DNA from: Christensenellaceae bacterium | GTDB lineage: Bacteria; Bacillota; Clostridia; Christensenellales; Aristaeellaceae | Assembly: GCA_012837835.1 (NCBI GenBank) | Contig: DUQK01000064.1 | Coordinates: forward strand, 1-64,000 | DNA: 64,000 nt | Direction of reading: 5' to 3' | Shown here: piece by piece, positions 1-8,074 of the stretch | Numbering within the stretch: position 1 is the first letter of the stretch | How the letters are laid out: the number at the start of each line of letters is the position of its first letter | The notes under the pieces: generated by a model | What the model was told of the DNA's origin: nothing | Seen by the model: only the letters and a program-made list of their open reading frames with translations | Database searches by the model: none | Program-made: the position numbers and the translations under genes

Positions 1-2
1 AT

Positions 3-875
3 GTTGTTTTCATGGCAGAATCAAAAAGCGGCGCTCCGGTTGACATGTTTAAGGCGCTGGGCGGCAGCGGCACTTTTGATGAGCAGTTCAGCTCCCCTGA
101 GCTGCTCATTGATGAGCTCGATATGCTCTATGAAAAGCTCATGAAAAAGGCTGAAGGCATACATGCCGATGCAGGTAAAAAAACCTGCGTACTATCCGGC
201 GAACTTGCGGGTATGCTATCGCACGAAGCTGTGGGACATACTGTTGAAGCGGATTTGGTGCTTGGCGGCTCTGTTGCAAGAAACCTACTTAACAAACAGG
301 TTGCAAGCCCGATAGTAAACATGGTGGACTTTGCGCATACCGCACTTGGAAAACCCGCTCCCCTGCCAATATATGTAGATGATGAAGGTGTTGAAGCTAA
401 AGACGCGCTTTTAATTGAAAACGGTATACTTAGAACCTATATGGTAAACAGGGATTTGGGAAGCAAACTAGGGATAGAACCTGCGGGCAATGCAAGGGCG
501 TACTCATTTAGGGATGAGCCGCTCATCCGCATGAGAAACACCGCGATTGTACCGGGCGACAGCAAACTTGAAGATATGATTTCTTCCATAGACGATGGTT
601 ATTATCTTGTGTCTTCCGGCAACGGGCAGGCGGATATGACGGGTGAATTCATGTTCGGCATAACCGAAGGCTATGAGATTAAAAACGGTAAGATAGGAAA
701 GGCGCTTCTTGAAACGACCGTATCCGGCATCGCCTTTGAAATGCTAAAGACTGTCAGCATGGTTGGGAATACTATGCACTGGAGCTCCTCGGGCTACTGC
801 GGTAAAAAACAGATGATAGCGGTAGGTCTTGGCGGTCCTGCGATTAAATGCGAGATAAGCATAGGAGGCAGATGA
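3..875 (+). CDS. tldD: TldD family zinc metalloprotease, 5' end cut by window edge
   Basis: C-terminal part of TldD, the catalytic half of the TldD/TldE heterodimer that degrades or matures peptides (microcin B17 maturation and CcdA turnover are the known E. coli roles). The reading frame is open to the first base of the window, so the true start lies upstream; about 290 of the usual 460-480 residues are present. The zinc/catalytic signature HEAVGH is seen about 70 residues into the visible part, followed by the conserved glycine-rich C-terminal region (GYCGKKQM). Its stop codon overlaps the start region of the next gene, the partner subunit, so the two are translationally coupled. Cytoplasmic. 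Family assignment is firm; substrate unknown. Confidence 0.93.
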   Translation, partial: VVFMAESKSGAPVDMFKALGGSGTFDEQFSSPELLIDELDMLYEKLMKKAEGIHADAGKKTCVLSGELAGMLSHEAVGHTVEADLVLGGSVARNLLNKQVASPIVNMVDFAHTALGKPAPLPIYVDDEGVEAKDALLIENGILRTYMVNRDLGSKLGIEPAGNARAYSFRDEPLIRMRNTAIVPGDSKLEDMISSIDDGYYLVSSGNGQADMTGEFMFGITEGYEIKNGKIGKALLETTVSGIAFEMLKTVSMVGNTMHWSSSGYCGKKQMIAVGLGGPAIKCEISIGGR

Positions 876-2170
876 TGGAAATAATTAACAAACTTGCTGA
901 AAATACGGTAAATGAACTTGTAAAACAAGGCTCAAGCAGCGCAAGCGCAAGCTGCTATAAGGGCGAACTTAATGAGCTAAATGTAGACACGGATGAGTTT
1001 TCCCTTCTGCGCACCACCTTTGACAGCACAATTTCACTTAGCTGCATAAAAGAAAATCGCAAGGGGAGCGTTTCGGGCAATGACTTAAGTGAAGAAGGTG
1101 TAAATGCTCTTGTAGATGAATGCTTACTATCTTCAGATAGTGCACCTGAGGACAGTGCCTGGGAAATGTGCTCTACCCCAAATAAAAAAGAGTATAATTT
1201 AGGCAACCTTTGTGATAAGGATAAGATGTTCAAGCGCGCTAAAGAATTTCTCCATAATGTTAAAAAGGAATACCCGCTTGTAAGCCTAGAGCAGATGATA
1301 ATAAGCCACTGCCAAAGCAATAATATCTATTTGAATAACCACGGTGTTAGATACGATATGTCCTGCGGTTTTTACAATATTATGTTGGTTGTTTTAGGCA
1401 GGGAAGGCGAAAAAAGCTCCTCTATGAGCTATTGCGTAAGAAGGCTTTACGATTTGGATAAGCCAATAATAGAGCTATCCGGCATAAGGCAGCTTTTAAG
1501 TAGCGCCGAAAAACAGATACACACCGTACCCTTTGCAGGCAAGGGCGAATACCCCGTTATACTTGCCCCCGACACCGTGGGCGAATTTGTGTACTACGCG
1601 CTTTCAAACTTTGCTTCCGGCGGCTCTCTGCTTTCAGGCACCGCCATATGGAAGGATAAGCTTAATAAAGATGTTGTTGACAACAGGCTAAATATTTCTA
1701 TAGACCCATTCCACCCCTCTATAGTGTCGCCCACTCTTTATACTTCAGAGGGCTATGAAGCTAAAGGCTACGATATTATAAAAGACGGCGTGTTAAACAG
1801 CTTCATAATAGACAGGTACCATGCAAATAAACTCGGCATGGAAGCCTCTCCCACAGACGGCTCGGAAGCTATTATAGCCCCCGGGGATACTAGCCTTGTA
1901 GACCTTATATCAGGCATAGAAAAGGGCATACTTGTTGAACGCTTTTCAGGCGGCATGCCCGCAATAGATGGGGAATTTTCAGGCGTAGCCAAAAATGCTT
2001 TCCTAATTGAAAAAGGCAAAATTACTTCCGCGCTTTCCGAAACAATGATATCCGGAAACCTCGAAAAACTGTTCAACTCAATAATAGGCATATCCAAAGA
2101 AACGATAGAGAACGGCGGTTCGTCAAAGCCATATATGGCTGTGGAGGGTATTACTGTTTCAGGGGTTTAA
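875..2170 (+). CDS. pmbA: TldE/PmbA family protein, partner of TldD
   Basis: Second subunit of the TldD/TldE protease pair; family members of this branch lack the HExxxH metal site and line the chamber that holds the substrate peptide, and no HExxxH is seen here. About 431 residues, normal for PmbA. AGGAGG at 863-868 is followed by two in-frame ATGs at 872 and 875; 875 gives the better spacing (6 bases) and is preferred, although 872 forms an ATGA overlap with the tldD stop. An upstream in-frame ATG at 848 has no ribosome site. Followed by a strong terminator at 2201. Function as a protease partner is family knowledge; the substrate is not deducible. Confidence 0.92.
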   Translation: MEIINKLAENTVNELVKQGSSSASASCYKGELNELNVDTDEFSLLRTTFDSTISLSCIKENRKGSVSGNDLSEEGVNALVDECLLSSDSAPEDSAWEMCSTPNKKEYNLGNLCDKDKMFKRAKEFLHNVKKEYPLVSLEQMIISHCQSNNIYLNNHGVRYDMSCGFYNIMLVVLGREGEKSSSMSYCVRRLYDLDKPIIELSGIRQLLSSAEKQIHTVPFAGKGEYPVILAPDTVGEFVYYALSNFASGGSLLSGTAIWKDKLNKDVVDNRLNISIDPFHPSIVSPTLYTSEGYEAKGYDIIKDGVLNSFIIDRYHANKLGMEASPTDGSEAIIAPGDTSLVDLISGIEKGILVERFSGGMPAIDGEFSGVAKNAFLIEKGKITSALSETMISGNLEKLFNSIIGISKETIENGGSSKPYMAVEGITVSGV

Positions 2171-2200
2171 CTTAATACAAATAATAATAGATAAAATATG

Positions 2201-2235
2201 CGCCGCAGGCAATGTCTGCGGCGTGTTTTCTTTAC
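2201..2235 (+). terminator. Rho-independent terminator of tldD-tldE
   Basis: CGCCGCAG (2201-2208) pairs with CTGCGGCG (2216-2223) across a 7-base loop and is followed by a T-rich tract (TGTTTTCTTT). It sits 30 bases after the tldE stop. Confidence 0.88.
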
Positions 2236-2250
2236 TTTTAGCTGTAGACA

Positions 2251-2282
2251 AAATTATTTTGCGTAAATACGCAAAATAATTT
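2251..2282. repeat. 32-bp perfect inverted repeat between convergent tldE and deoC
   Basis: AAATTATTTTGCGT (2251-2264) and its exact reverse complement (2269-2282) are separated by AAAT; the stem can extend by one A-T pair into the loop. It is nearly a full palindrome, AT-rich at the base and GC at the tip. It may serve as the downstream hairpin for deoC, which is transcribed toward it, but no T-tract follows on either strand, so it could also be a protein-binding palindrome. Confidence 0.7.
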
Positions 2283-2373
2283 CGATTCGCATTGTTTGAA
2301 CAGATATTTGGTATATATTTTGATAAGTAAATGTGCTTTGTGTATCAAATATGCTTTATGAGGTAAGTATACA

Positions 2374-3018
2374 TTATTGGTAAACCTTAACCGCCCCACT
2401 TGCGCCTATTCTATCCGCGCCTGCGTTTATATAATTCTCTATATCCTCCTTTGTGCGTATACCGCCGGAAGCCTTTATGCGTACATTTTCTCCAACATGC
2501 TCTTTAAAAAGCTCTACGTCTTCAAGGGTTGCGCCGCCTGTACCAAAGCCCGTGGATGTCTTAATAAAATCCGCCCCGGCGCTAGTTACAGCCTTGCACA
2601 GTTTTACTTTTTCTTCTTCCGTTAGATAGCAGGTTTCAACTATTACTTTTAGTATCTTATCTCCGGTAACCTGTTTTAGTGTACGGATTTCTTCTTCCAC
2701 CTTATCAAAAAGCCCGTCCTTTACCCAGCCTAGGTTTACTACCATGTCTATTTCTGTGGCACCATTATTTATAGCATCTATAGTTTCAGCCTTTTTAACT
2801 ACGGTTGTGCTATAGCCTAGCGGGAAGCCTATAACAGTGCATATGGTAAGCCTATCCCCGTACTTATCCGCAACCCTTTTTACATAGCTTGGCGGTATAC
2901 ATACGGAAGCCGTCTTATACTCCACAGCCTCATCACAAAGCTTTTCAATCTGCTCATATGTTGAAGTAGCCTTCAGCAGAGTATGGTCTACATGTTTCAT
3001 TACAAAATCCCTATCCAT
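2374..3018 (-). CDS. deoC: Deoxyribose-phosphate aldolase
   Basis: Cleaves 2-deoxyribose-5-phosphate to glyceraldehyde-3-phosphate and acetaldehyde in deoxynucleoside breakdown; cytoplasmic class I aldolase. At 214 residues it is the usual bacterial short form. The active site is intact: Asp91 in EIDMVVNLG, the Schiff-base Lys153 in FIKTSTGFG, and Lys182 in RIKASGGIR, matching D102, K167 and K201 of the E. coli enzyme. The phosphate-binding GASGAV lies near the C-terminus. ATG start with AAGGAG upstream. It stands alone here, convergent with tldE; the natural partner, pyrimidine-nucleoside phosphorylase, is 13 kb away at 15.9 kb. Assignment is firm. Confidence 0.96.
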   Translation of the reverse strand: MDRDFVMKHVDHTLLKATSTYEQIEKLCDEAVEYKTASVCIPPSYVKRVADKYGDRLTICTVIGFPLGYSTTVVKKAETIDAINNGATEIDMVVNLGWVKDGLFDKVEEEIRTLKQVTGDKILKVIVETCYLTEEEKVKLCKAVTSAGADFIKTSTGFGTGGATLEDVELFKEHVGENVRIKASGGIRTKEDIENYINAGADRIGASGAVKVYQ

Positions 3019-3093
3019 TAATTTTTCTCCTTACTTTTATTTTCATTATTATTGTGCCACAGTGAGTAGGAAAATACAAATATATACAAATTG

Positions 3094-4263
3094 CTATTGC
3101 ATAGAAAAATCGCCCCAGTCTTTCCACGAAACATAGCTAATATCGTTTATTTCCATACTTACATCGCCTAGGTAAAAAATAGCGCCTTTTGTTTCATCTC
3201 CCCTAGCCTTAATATATTTCCTAGTGTTCTTAGAGAAGTTTTTTTCTGTGGTGCTGTTGCTCTTTATCTCTATTGCAAATGTATGCTTCCAGTCGGCTAT
3301 GGTATCAATCTCAAAGCCTGTTCTATCCCTAAAGAATGTTAAATTTGCGCTTTTCCCTGCATTGTAGCGGGATTTTAATATCTCCGACACCGCTATGGTT
3401 TCAACCGCTGCGCCCTTATGGCGGCTTAATATAAGCTCCTCTGCGTTTTCAAGCCTTAACAGGTAGCACATAAGTCCCGAATCCACAAAATACAGCTTGG
3501 GAGTTTTTACAAGGCTTCTGCCCAGGTTATTAGTATCCGGCTCAAGGAAATGTATTATAAAGGATTCTTCGAGTATAGACAGCCAGCTTTTTACAGTTAC
3601 TGCGGATATACCTATTTCCCTTGATATGCTCTCCATATTTATAAGCTGACCGCTGTACAACGCGCACATCTGAAGGAATTTGCGGAATGTTGAAATATTC
3701 GCAGGGTTTATCTGCCCTCTTATATCCATATTTATATAGGTTTCTACATAGTTTTGAAACCAATCCTCAGGGATAAAATGCTTGTTTCTATCATGAAGCG
3801 GAGGATAGAAGCCCTTAAAAAGTGTATGATATGCCGAATCCTGAAGTAAACCTTCGCTTTTAAGCTCGCTAAGTGAAAAAGGGAGCAGCTTAATAAGACC
3901 AATGCGTCCCGCTAGGCTTTCTGTAATGCTTTCCTTTAGGTTAAACTGGCTTGAGCCTGTAATTATATATTTGCCGGGCGTGTATGGACCTTCATCTACG
4001 AATATTTTAATAGCATCAAATATTTCGGGTACTTTTTGCACCTCATCTATTATTACGCCATTCGGAAAAGCGAGCAAAAAATCCCGCGGGTTTGAGGCGG
4101 CAAGTTCTCGCATGTTTATATCATCAAAGCTTACATACTGTTTACCCGGAAATACGCTCTGCGCAAGCGTTGTCTTTCCGCTCTGCCTAGGACCTGTAAT
4201 GGCTACTACCATAAATTGACTTGCTAGCCTTAGTAAGCTTTCCTCCGCCTGCCTTCTTATCAC
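3094..4263 (-). CDS. AAA+ ATPase, AAA_14/DUF4143 family
   Basis: About 389 residues. The N-terminal P-loop ATPase carries GPRQSGKTTLAQ (Walker A) and VIIDEVQKVP (Walker B with the DEVQ form typical of the AAA_14 family), with the sensor motif IITGSSQF. The C-terminal half ends in a DUF4143 region with a PD-(D/E)xK-like stretch (FEIDTIADW, FAIEIKSN). The family is very common in anaerobes, often in many copies, and its role is unsettled. A GTG start at 4263 is chosen because AAAGGAG lies 8 bases upstream; the longer TTG-start form at 4317 would begin inside the promoter. It has its own promoter overlaid with four 23-bp-spaced repeats, suggesting autoregulation. Monocistronic. Family is firm, function unknown. 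Confidence 0.88.
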   Translation of the reverse strand: MIRRQAEESLLRLASQFMVVAITGPRQSGKTTLAQSVFPGKQYVSFDDINMRELAASNPRDFLLAFPNGVIIDEVQKVPEIFDAIKIFVDEGPYTPGKYIITGSSQFNLKESITESLAGRIGLIKLLPFSLSELKSEGLLQDSAYHTLFKGFYPPLHDRNKHFIPEDWFQNYVETYINMDIRGQINPANISTFRKFLQMCALYSGQLINMESISREIGISAVTVKSWLSILEESFIIHFLEPDTNNLGRSLVKTPKLYFVDSGLMCYLLRLENAEELILSRHKGAAVETIAVSEILKSRYNAGKSANLTFFRDRTGFEIDTIADWKHTFAIEIKSNSTTEKNFSKNTRKYIKARGDETKGAIFYLGDVSMEINDISYVSWKDWGDFSMQ

Positions 4264-4288
4264 GATATCCTCTCCTTTCCTTATGGGG

Positions 4289-4317
4289 ATTATAAAATAT
4301 GTAAAATCTAAAGTCAA
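4289..4317 (-). promoter_or_regulatory. Sigma-A promoter of the AAA+ ATPase gene
   Basis: On the minus strand TTGACT (4312-4317), a 17-base spacer, then TATAAT (4289-4294), about 25 bases before the GTG start. The spacer holds the first copy of the 15-bp repeat, so any protein bound there would block the promoter. Confidence 0.8.
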
Positions 4318-4382
4318 TAGTATGTAAAATCTAAAGCGGATTATATGTTAAATCTAAAGTTTTATATTTGTAAATTCTAAAG
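4299..4382. repeat. Four 15-bp direct repeats with exact 23-bp period (operator-like iterons)
   Basis: Plus-strand consensus ATGTAAAATCTAAAG begins at 4299, 4322, 4345 and 4368. Copies 1 and 2 are identical, copy 3 has one change, and copy 4 has two or three. The spacers between them are unrelated, so this is a set of spaced binding sites rather than a tandem duplication. Copy 1 lies in the spacer of the ATPase promoter and the others extend upstream. Confidence 0.85.
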
Positions 4383-4458
4383 TGGTGGTTTAAGGGGTTT
4401 TGAAAAGCCTTATATATATTAGAGTACAAGCATTTAAGCTAAATAAAATGTAAAAGAA

Positions 4459-4488
4459 AAAGGCTTTTATAAAACTGCTAAAGCCTTT
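4459..4488 (-). terminator. Terminator of the motor-like operon (minus strand)
   Basis: AAAGGCTTT and AAAGCCTTT form a stem around a 12-base loop. Read on the minus strand it is followed by TTTTTCTTTT. It lies beyond the 157-bp element, 250 bases after the last gene of the operon. Confidence 0.75.
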
Positions 4489-4492
4489 CTTA

Positions 4493-4649
4493 TACTTATC
4501 TCAGCCCAAAGCAGCGCATAGATTGCAGCGAATTTTTTGATTTGGCTAAGCTTTGAGAAGGAAACATAGCGGCACTATAGCGCCTTAACAAAGCAAAGAC
4601 AAATCGGAAAAGGCGCACAAGATAAAGCTGATTTAGGCTAAGATAAGTA
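4493..4649 (+). mobile_element. 157-bp MITE-like inverted-repeat element, copy 1
   Basis: The ends TACTTATCTCAGCC and GGCTAAGATAAGTA form terminal inverted repeats, flanked on both sides by TTA (4490-4492 and 4650-4652), a possible 3-bp target duplication. The interior is shared with the copies at 37421 and 63288 and contains nested inverted segments (GCGCAT region, GATTTGG with CAAATCGG). No open frame of its own is credible. This copy is the most diverged of the three. It lies between the stop of the 168-residue protein and the operon terminator, in the transcribed 3' region. Confidence 0.82.
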
Positions 4650-4741
4650 TTAATCCATGCTATTAAACCTATATTTACCACCAGCATTATATAGACAATA
4701 TACCCGCCATAACAAACAATATCACAGCTACAAACAAACCC

Positions 4742-5248
4742 CTAACGCCTTACAGTATCTTTTATAAAAAAAGGCTTGCCCCATATATAGTAGGATACCG
4801 TTATCTCCCGCACTTCGTTTTCTTGGCTTTTAGTTAGCATTATAAGCTGCAATGTAGCGCTTTCCCCGGGTTTTATGCTTATTTCTGTATTATCATCCTT
4901 GCCAAGAGATACCTTGCTTGAGTAGCTAAGCACATCGCCTTTGTGAGGGCTTATTTGCATTTCGCACATGCGGGCGGGGATTAATCCATTGTTCTTTATT
5001 TCTGCGCCGTACACATTAAAATAATAATCTTCTATACTGCCTATGGGGGTTTCGTCGTACACTACGCCTTGCACTGCGCCTATGGCATGTGCATTTGTCC
5101 AGCGCTCAAATTCGTTTGCAAGCTCTTTTGCGGGGGTAGATGTAGGCGCAACGAGCTTTATATCAAGCCTTGTGTGTACAACGCCATATATTATTACCCC
5201 AAGAAGCAGCAGGGCTATTATACTAAGTGTAATGGCTATTTTTTTCAT
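4742..5248 (-). CDS. Membrane-anchored protein of unknown function, third gene of motor-like operon
   Basis: 168 residues. One N-terminal membrane segment (about residues 4-25) is followed by a soluble region predicted to lie outside the membrane, with beta-rich character (YYFNVYGAEIKNNG, VSYYIWGKPF) like a small immunoglobulin-type or FxLYD-like fold. No family is recognised. It follows the OmpA-like gene directly, with no spacing, and ends the three-gene operon, so it probably works with the channel and peptidoglycan-binding subunits. There is no lipobox or cysteine. It could be an assembly or sensor subunit; that is inference from position only. Confidence 0.7.
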   Translation of the reverse strand: MKKIAITLSIIALLLLGVIIYGVVHTRLDIKLVAPTSTPAKELANEFERWTNAHAIGAVQGVVYDETPIGSIEDYYFNVYGAEIKNNGLIPARMCEMQISPHKGDVLSYSSKVSLGKDDNTEISIKPGESATLQLIMLTKSQENEVREITVSYYIWGKPFFIKDTVRR

Positions 5249-6238
5249 CTACTCGCCCTTTAGTATTTTGTTCATCTGCTCTATCATTTCAGCGTCCTTA
5301 AGGCGGAACTTAATTTCAACACGCCTTGAAGCATCCATGTTTTCAGTGCCGTCGGCATTGTATATACGGTCTGCGTAGCTTCTGCCCTTGGCGGTGAGTA
5401 TGTTTTCAAGCGTACTGCGCTGTGTTGATGTAAGCTGGGGCATTTGCAAGCAGAACTTAGCCACATTAAGCGCTCTTTGCTGGCTTAATTCAAGGTTGAA
5501 TACATAGCTTCCCTTGGAATCTGTATGCCCTTCTATTATAATTTCTGCTACATAGTCCTTATATTCGGGGCGCAATAGCACCTGAAGGTAGGCGGGTATA
5601 AGCCTTTCAAGCTGCCTTTGCCCTTCATATGCAAGAATATTCTCACCCGTTGCGAACATGAGCTTTGAATCCAGCACTATATCGCCAGTTTTCCTATCCA
5701 CATTCGCGCCTATCTTCTTTTCAGCGAATGTGCGACTTAGTTCCTCTACTATCGCTGTTCTAACACCGAGAAGCTCATCTATCCTCTCCGCTTGGCTGCC
5801 GAGCGCTTCTTCAAGTGCACCAAGGCGTATTTTTTGAGCGACAAGTTCCTCCTCTTGCTGAATTAGCGTCAACTGCAGCGCCGCCTGCTCCTCTTCCTTA
5901 GTTTTAAGCGCAGTTTGTGCGGCGTGTAAATCTTCTTCCTGTGCCTGCAATTGTATCTGCACGCTTGCAAGCTCTTCTTCCTTGCCCATTAAACTCACCC
6001 TTGTAGTTTCAAGCTCTTCCTGCTGTTTTACAAGGGATATCTGCACCCTATCAAGCTCCGCCTGCTGTGCGTCCAACTGTTTGGTTTTTATTTCAAGCAG
6101 GCTGTAATACTGGTATATGCTGAATGTAACCGCAAGCATGAAAACAAGCAGCAGTGATGACAGCATATCCGAATAACTTGTCCAGTATTCGCCGCTATCC
6201 TTTCTTATTAATCTTCGAGGTCTTCTTGAGCGTGCCAT
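5249..6238 (-). CDS. MotB/ZorB-like protein: TM anchor, coiled coil, OmpA-type peptidoglycan-binding domain
   Basis: 329 residues. A basic N-terminus precedes a single membrane helix (about 25-45) beginning SYSDMLSSLLLVF; Asp24 is placed like the ion-carrying Asp of MotB/ZorB. Residues about 48-155 are a heptad-rich coiled coil built of near-repeats of about 14 residues (EEELxxxQxxL). The C-terminal third is an OmpA/MotB domain with EGHTDSKGS and SQQRALNVAK, carrying the Asp and Arg that bind diaminopimelate of peptidoglycan. ATGA-type overlap with the upstream MotA-like gene. Family knowledge: such pairs form 5:2 ion-driven stators. Flagellar MotB is unlikely because no flagellar genes are present and the coiled coil is long; ZorB of Zorya defence is the closer architecture. 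Confidence 0.85.
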   Translation of the reverse strand: MARSRRPRRLIRKDSGEYWTSYSDMLSSLLLVFMLAVTFSIYQYYSLLEIKTKQLDAQQAELDRVQISLVKQQEELETTRVSLMGKEEELASVQIQLQAQEEDLHAAQTALKTKEEEQAALQLTLIQQEEELVAQKIRLGALEEALGSQAERIDELLGVRTAIVEELSRTFAEKKIGANVDRKTGDIVLDSKLMFATGENILAYEGQRQLERLIPAYLQVLLRPEYKDYVAEIIIEGHTDSKGSYVFNLELSQQRALNVAKFCLQMPQLTSTQRSTLENILTAKGRSYADRIYNADGTENMDASRRVEIKFRLKDAEMIEQMNKILKGE

Positions 6239-7746
6239 CAGCTCTGCTCCCCAGATATTATTTCGCTTGCCTTTTCCATAGTTTCTGTAAGTTTTTCAAC
6301 TGCAAGGCTTAGTTTCTGAGCGTTTTCATCGTCCTTTACTATGCTCATCTGCCTTGTAAATGCAAGGCTAATATCCCGCATATTTTCTTCAAACATGCTT
6401 ATACTCCTTGCAAAGCCCCTTGTAATATCCTCTACAAATGATGAATAGCTGTCCTTAAGCAGCCTACCTGATGACGCCATATCGTTCGCTATGCCGTGCA
6501 CCTGCGCGCTTACATTGTCGGACTGTTTTTCTACCGCCTCAAGCACCCTGCCGGACCATGACGCATAGGCTTCCATCTGTTTTTCAAGCTCCCTATGGCT
6601 ATCCTTAAGCCTTGCAAAGCCTGTGGATATTTCATTCATAGCGCTGTGCATTGATGAAAGCATATCCCCTGTGGATTTAGCAAGATGGGCATTGCCGGCT
6701 TGAGAGGCCGAAAGCTCATTCACATAGTTTTCAAAGCGGGAGATTATATCGCTATTTAGCTTATTTACGCTTCCCATGTTCTGCATAAGGCTGTCGGCAG
6801 CGGTTAGCGCCTGATTTACCCCTTCAAGCGATACCTGCTGGCTTTTGTTAAACACACTTAGATTTTCCGCAAGGTAGGTAAGTTGCCCTCTGAGCGCGCC
6901 GTCCATCCTATCTACAAAGCGGTTTACTATTATGTTAAGACCTTCTATCTGCCCCTGTGTCTGCCCTGCAACAAAGCCGCTTATCTGCCTAGCTATAGGC
7001 TCAAACGACCTATTTATGCTATAGCCTATATCTGTAGAAAGCTGCTCTTTTATTTCTGTGGCGGTGCGCCTTAGATAGCTTGCCTTATCCTCAAGGTAGC
7101 ATATGTTATGCACATTATCGTCAAGCGGTATAGGCATTACAAGTTCTCTGAATGTATCTATAAAATCATCCATAGCGCCTGTTACGCTGCCTTGTGATGT
7201 TCTGCTTAAAATGTTAAACACAAAAGAACATGCAAGCCCCGCTATAGATGTGCCGTAGGCGAACTCCATACCGCCTATCATCTGCGATATTGATACCATA
7301 GTGGCTTCGGCATTTGTAACATCAAGACCGGATACGCCCCTCATAAGCCCTATAAATGTGCCCAGTATTCCAAGAGTTGTAAGCATACCGGGAACGGCTT
7401 CAGCCACATTCATATGCGCGTAGGATACAAGCACGCTTTCATCGTTTATATATTGCTCTACATCAAGGCTTAGCCCCCTTGCATCTAGCTGCTCGGCGTT
7501 TATTAAAAAGCGCTTCCACTGCTTTTGCATAGGCTTGCCTAAAAAATCCTTATCCTGCCAAATTGGGCGGGTGTTTTCTTTTACCGTCATTATTTCAAGG
7601 TTTCGAGTTGCCCGTCTAAAAAGGCGGCTCAAATAGCGCATGGGAAAAATGCATTTTACAAGCCCCACAAGCATTACCACGACTATTAGTGTATATACTA
7701 TAAAGTCTACAAGATTGCCCGATATTTTTGAAAAAAATTCCTGCAT
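6238..7746 (-). CDS. MotA/TolQ/ExbB (ZorA-like) proton-channel protein with long helical tail
   Basis: 502 residues from ATG 7746; the longer frame starts at TTG 7770 without a ribosome site. There is a membrane segment at about 12-34, then the channel pair: PGMLTTLGILGTFIGL (about 119-134) and the helix around GGMEFAYGTSIAGLACSF (about 158-176), which carry the conserved MotA/ExbB glycines and threonines. Residues 190-500 form a long alpha-helical, coiled-coil-rich cytoplasmic tail. In ZorA of Zorya anti-phage systems a similar tail senses and transmits the signal; TolQ and ExbB lack one. First gene of a three-gene operon with the OmpA-like partner. Whether it serves defence, envelope stability or secretion cannot be told from the sequence. 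Confidence 0.85.
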   Translation of the reverse strand: MQEFFSKISGNLVDFIVYTLIVVVMLVGLVKCIFPMRYLSRLFRRATRNLEIMTVKENTRPIWQDKDFLGKPMQKQWKRFLINAEQLDARGLSLDVEQYINDESVLVSYAHMNVAEAVPGMLTTLGILGTFIGLMRGVSGLDVTNAEATMVSISQMIGGMEFAYGTSIAGLACSFVFNILSRTSQGSVTGAMDDFIDTFRELVMPIPLDDNVHNICYLEDKASYLRRTATEIKEQLSTDIGYSINRSFEPIARQISGFVAGQTQGQIEGLNIIVNRFVDRMDGALRGQLTYLAENLSVFNKSQQVSLEGVNQALTAADSLMQNMGSVNKLNSDIISRFENYVNELSASQAGNAHLAKSTGDMLSSMHSAMNEISTGFARLKDSHRELEKQMEAYASWSGRVLEAVEKQSDNVSAQVHGIANDMASSGRLLKDSYSSFVEDITRGFARSISMFEENMRDISLAFTRQMSIVKDDENAQKLSLAVEKLTETMEKASEIISGEQS

Positions 7747-7770
7747 TTCACCGCCTCGCTTTCCCCGCAA

Positions 7771-8074
7771 TATTACCCTATTTTGAAATATTTTGCAACA
7801 AAAAATTAATATTATTTTCGCAATTTCAACAACTCGGTCAATAAATTAACATTATTAAAACTTGTTGCTTTTCTTCCAAAATTTACATTTTTTGTATTGA
7901 CAACCCACACTTATTATGCTACGCTTACAGTAACTTATAAGCGAAGCAATAGGTTTAACGAAGTTAATTCTTTCAGGAGAAAGAAATGCTTTAGCGGTTC
8001 ACCGAACGTGAGCTGTATGAATTTCTATTTGCTTTGCAAGTGCAACTACAAAACAAACAAAGGAGGAGAGTAAA
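7771..8074. promoter_or_regulatory. Divergent intergenic region with leader of the DUF6305-like gene
   Basis: About 300 bases between divergent transcription units. A TTGACA at 7897-7902 points rightward; the -10 at normal spacing (TACGCT, 7920-7925) is weak. The transcript would have a leader of about 145 bases. It contains AGGAG at 7975-7979 followed by ATG CTT TAG, and an 18-codon frame at 8017-8073 that ends two bases before the TTG start of the main gene. No recognised riboswitch fold was seen. Confidence 0.4.

Noticed and set aside
4496..4687. 63-residue minus-strand frame at 4.5 kb
   Set aside because: It lies almost entirely inside the 157-bp inverted-repeat element and is not kept open in the other two copies.
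3094..7746. A complete Zorya defence system (ATPase plus ZorAB)
   Set aside because: The neighbouring ATPase is AAA_14/DUF4143, not the ZorD helicase, and has its own promoter and a terminator between; no ZorC is present.
7771..8074. Riboswitch in the long leader of the DUF6305-like gene
   Set aside because: No known aptamer core or terminator/antiterminator pair could be drawn; only small frames were seen.
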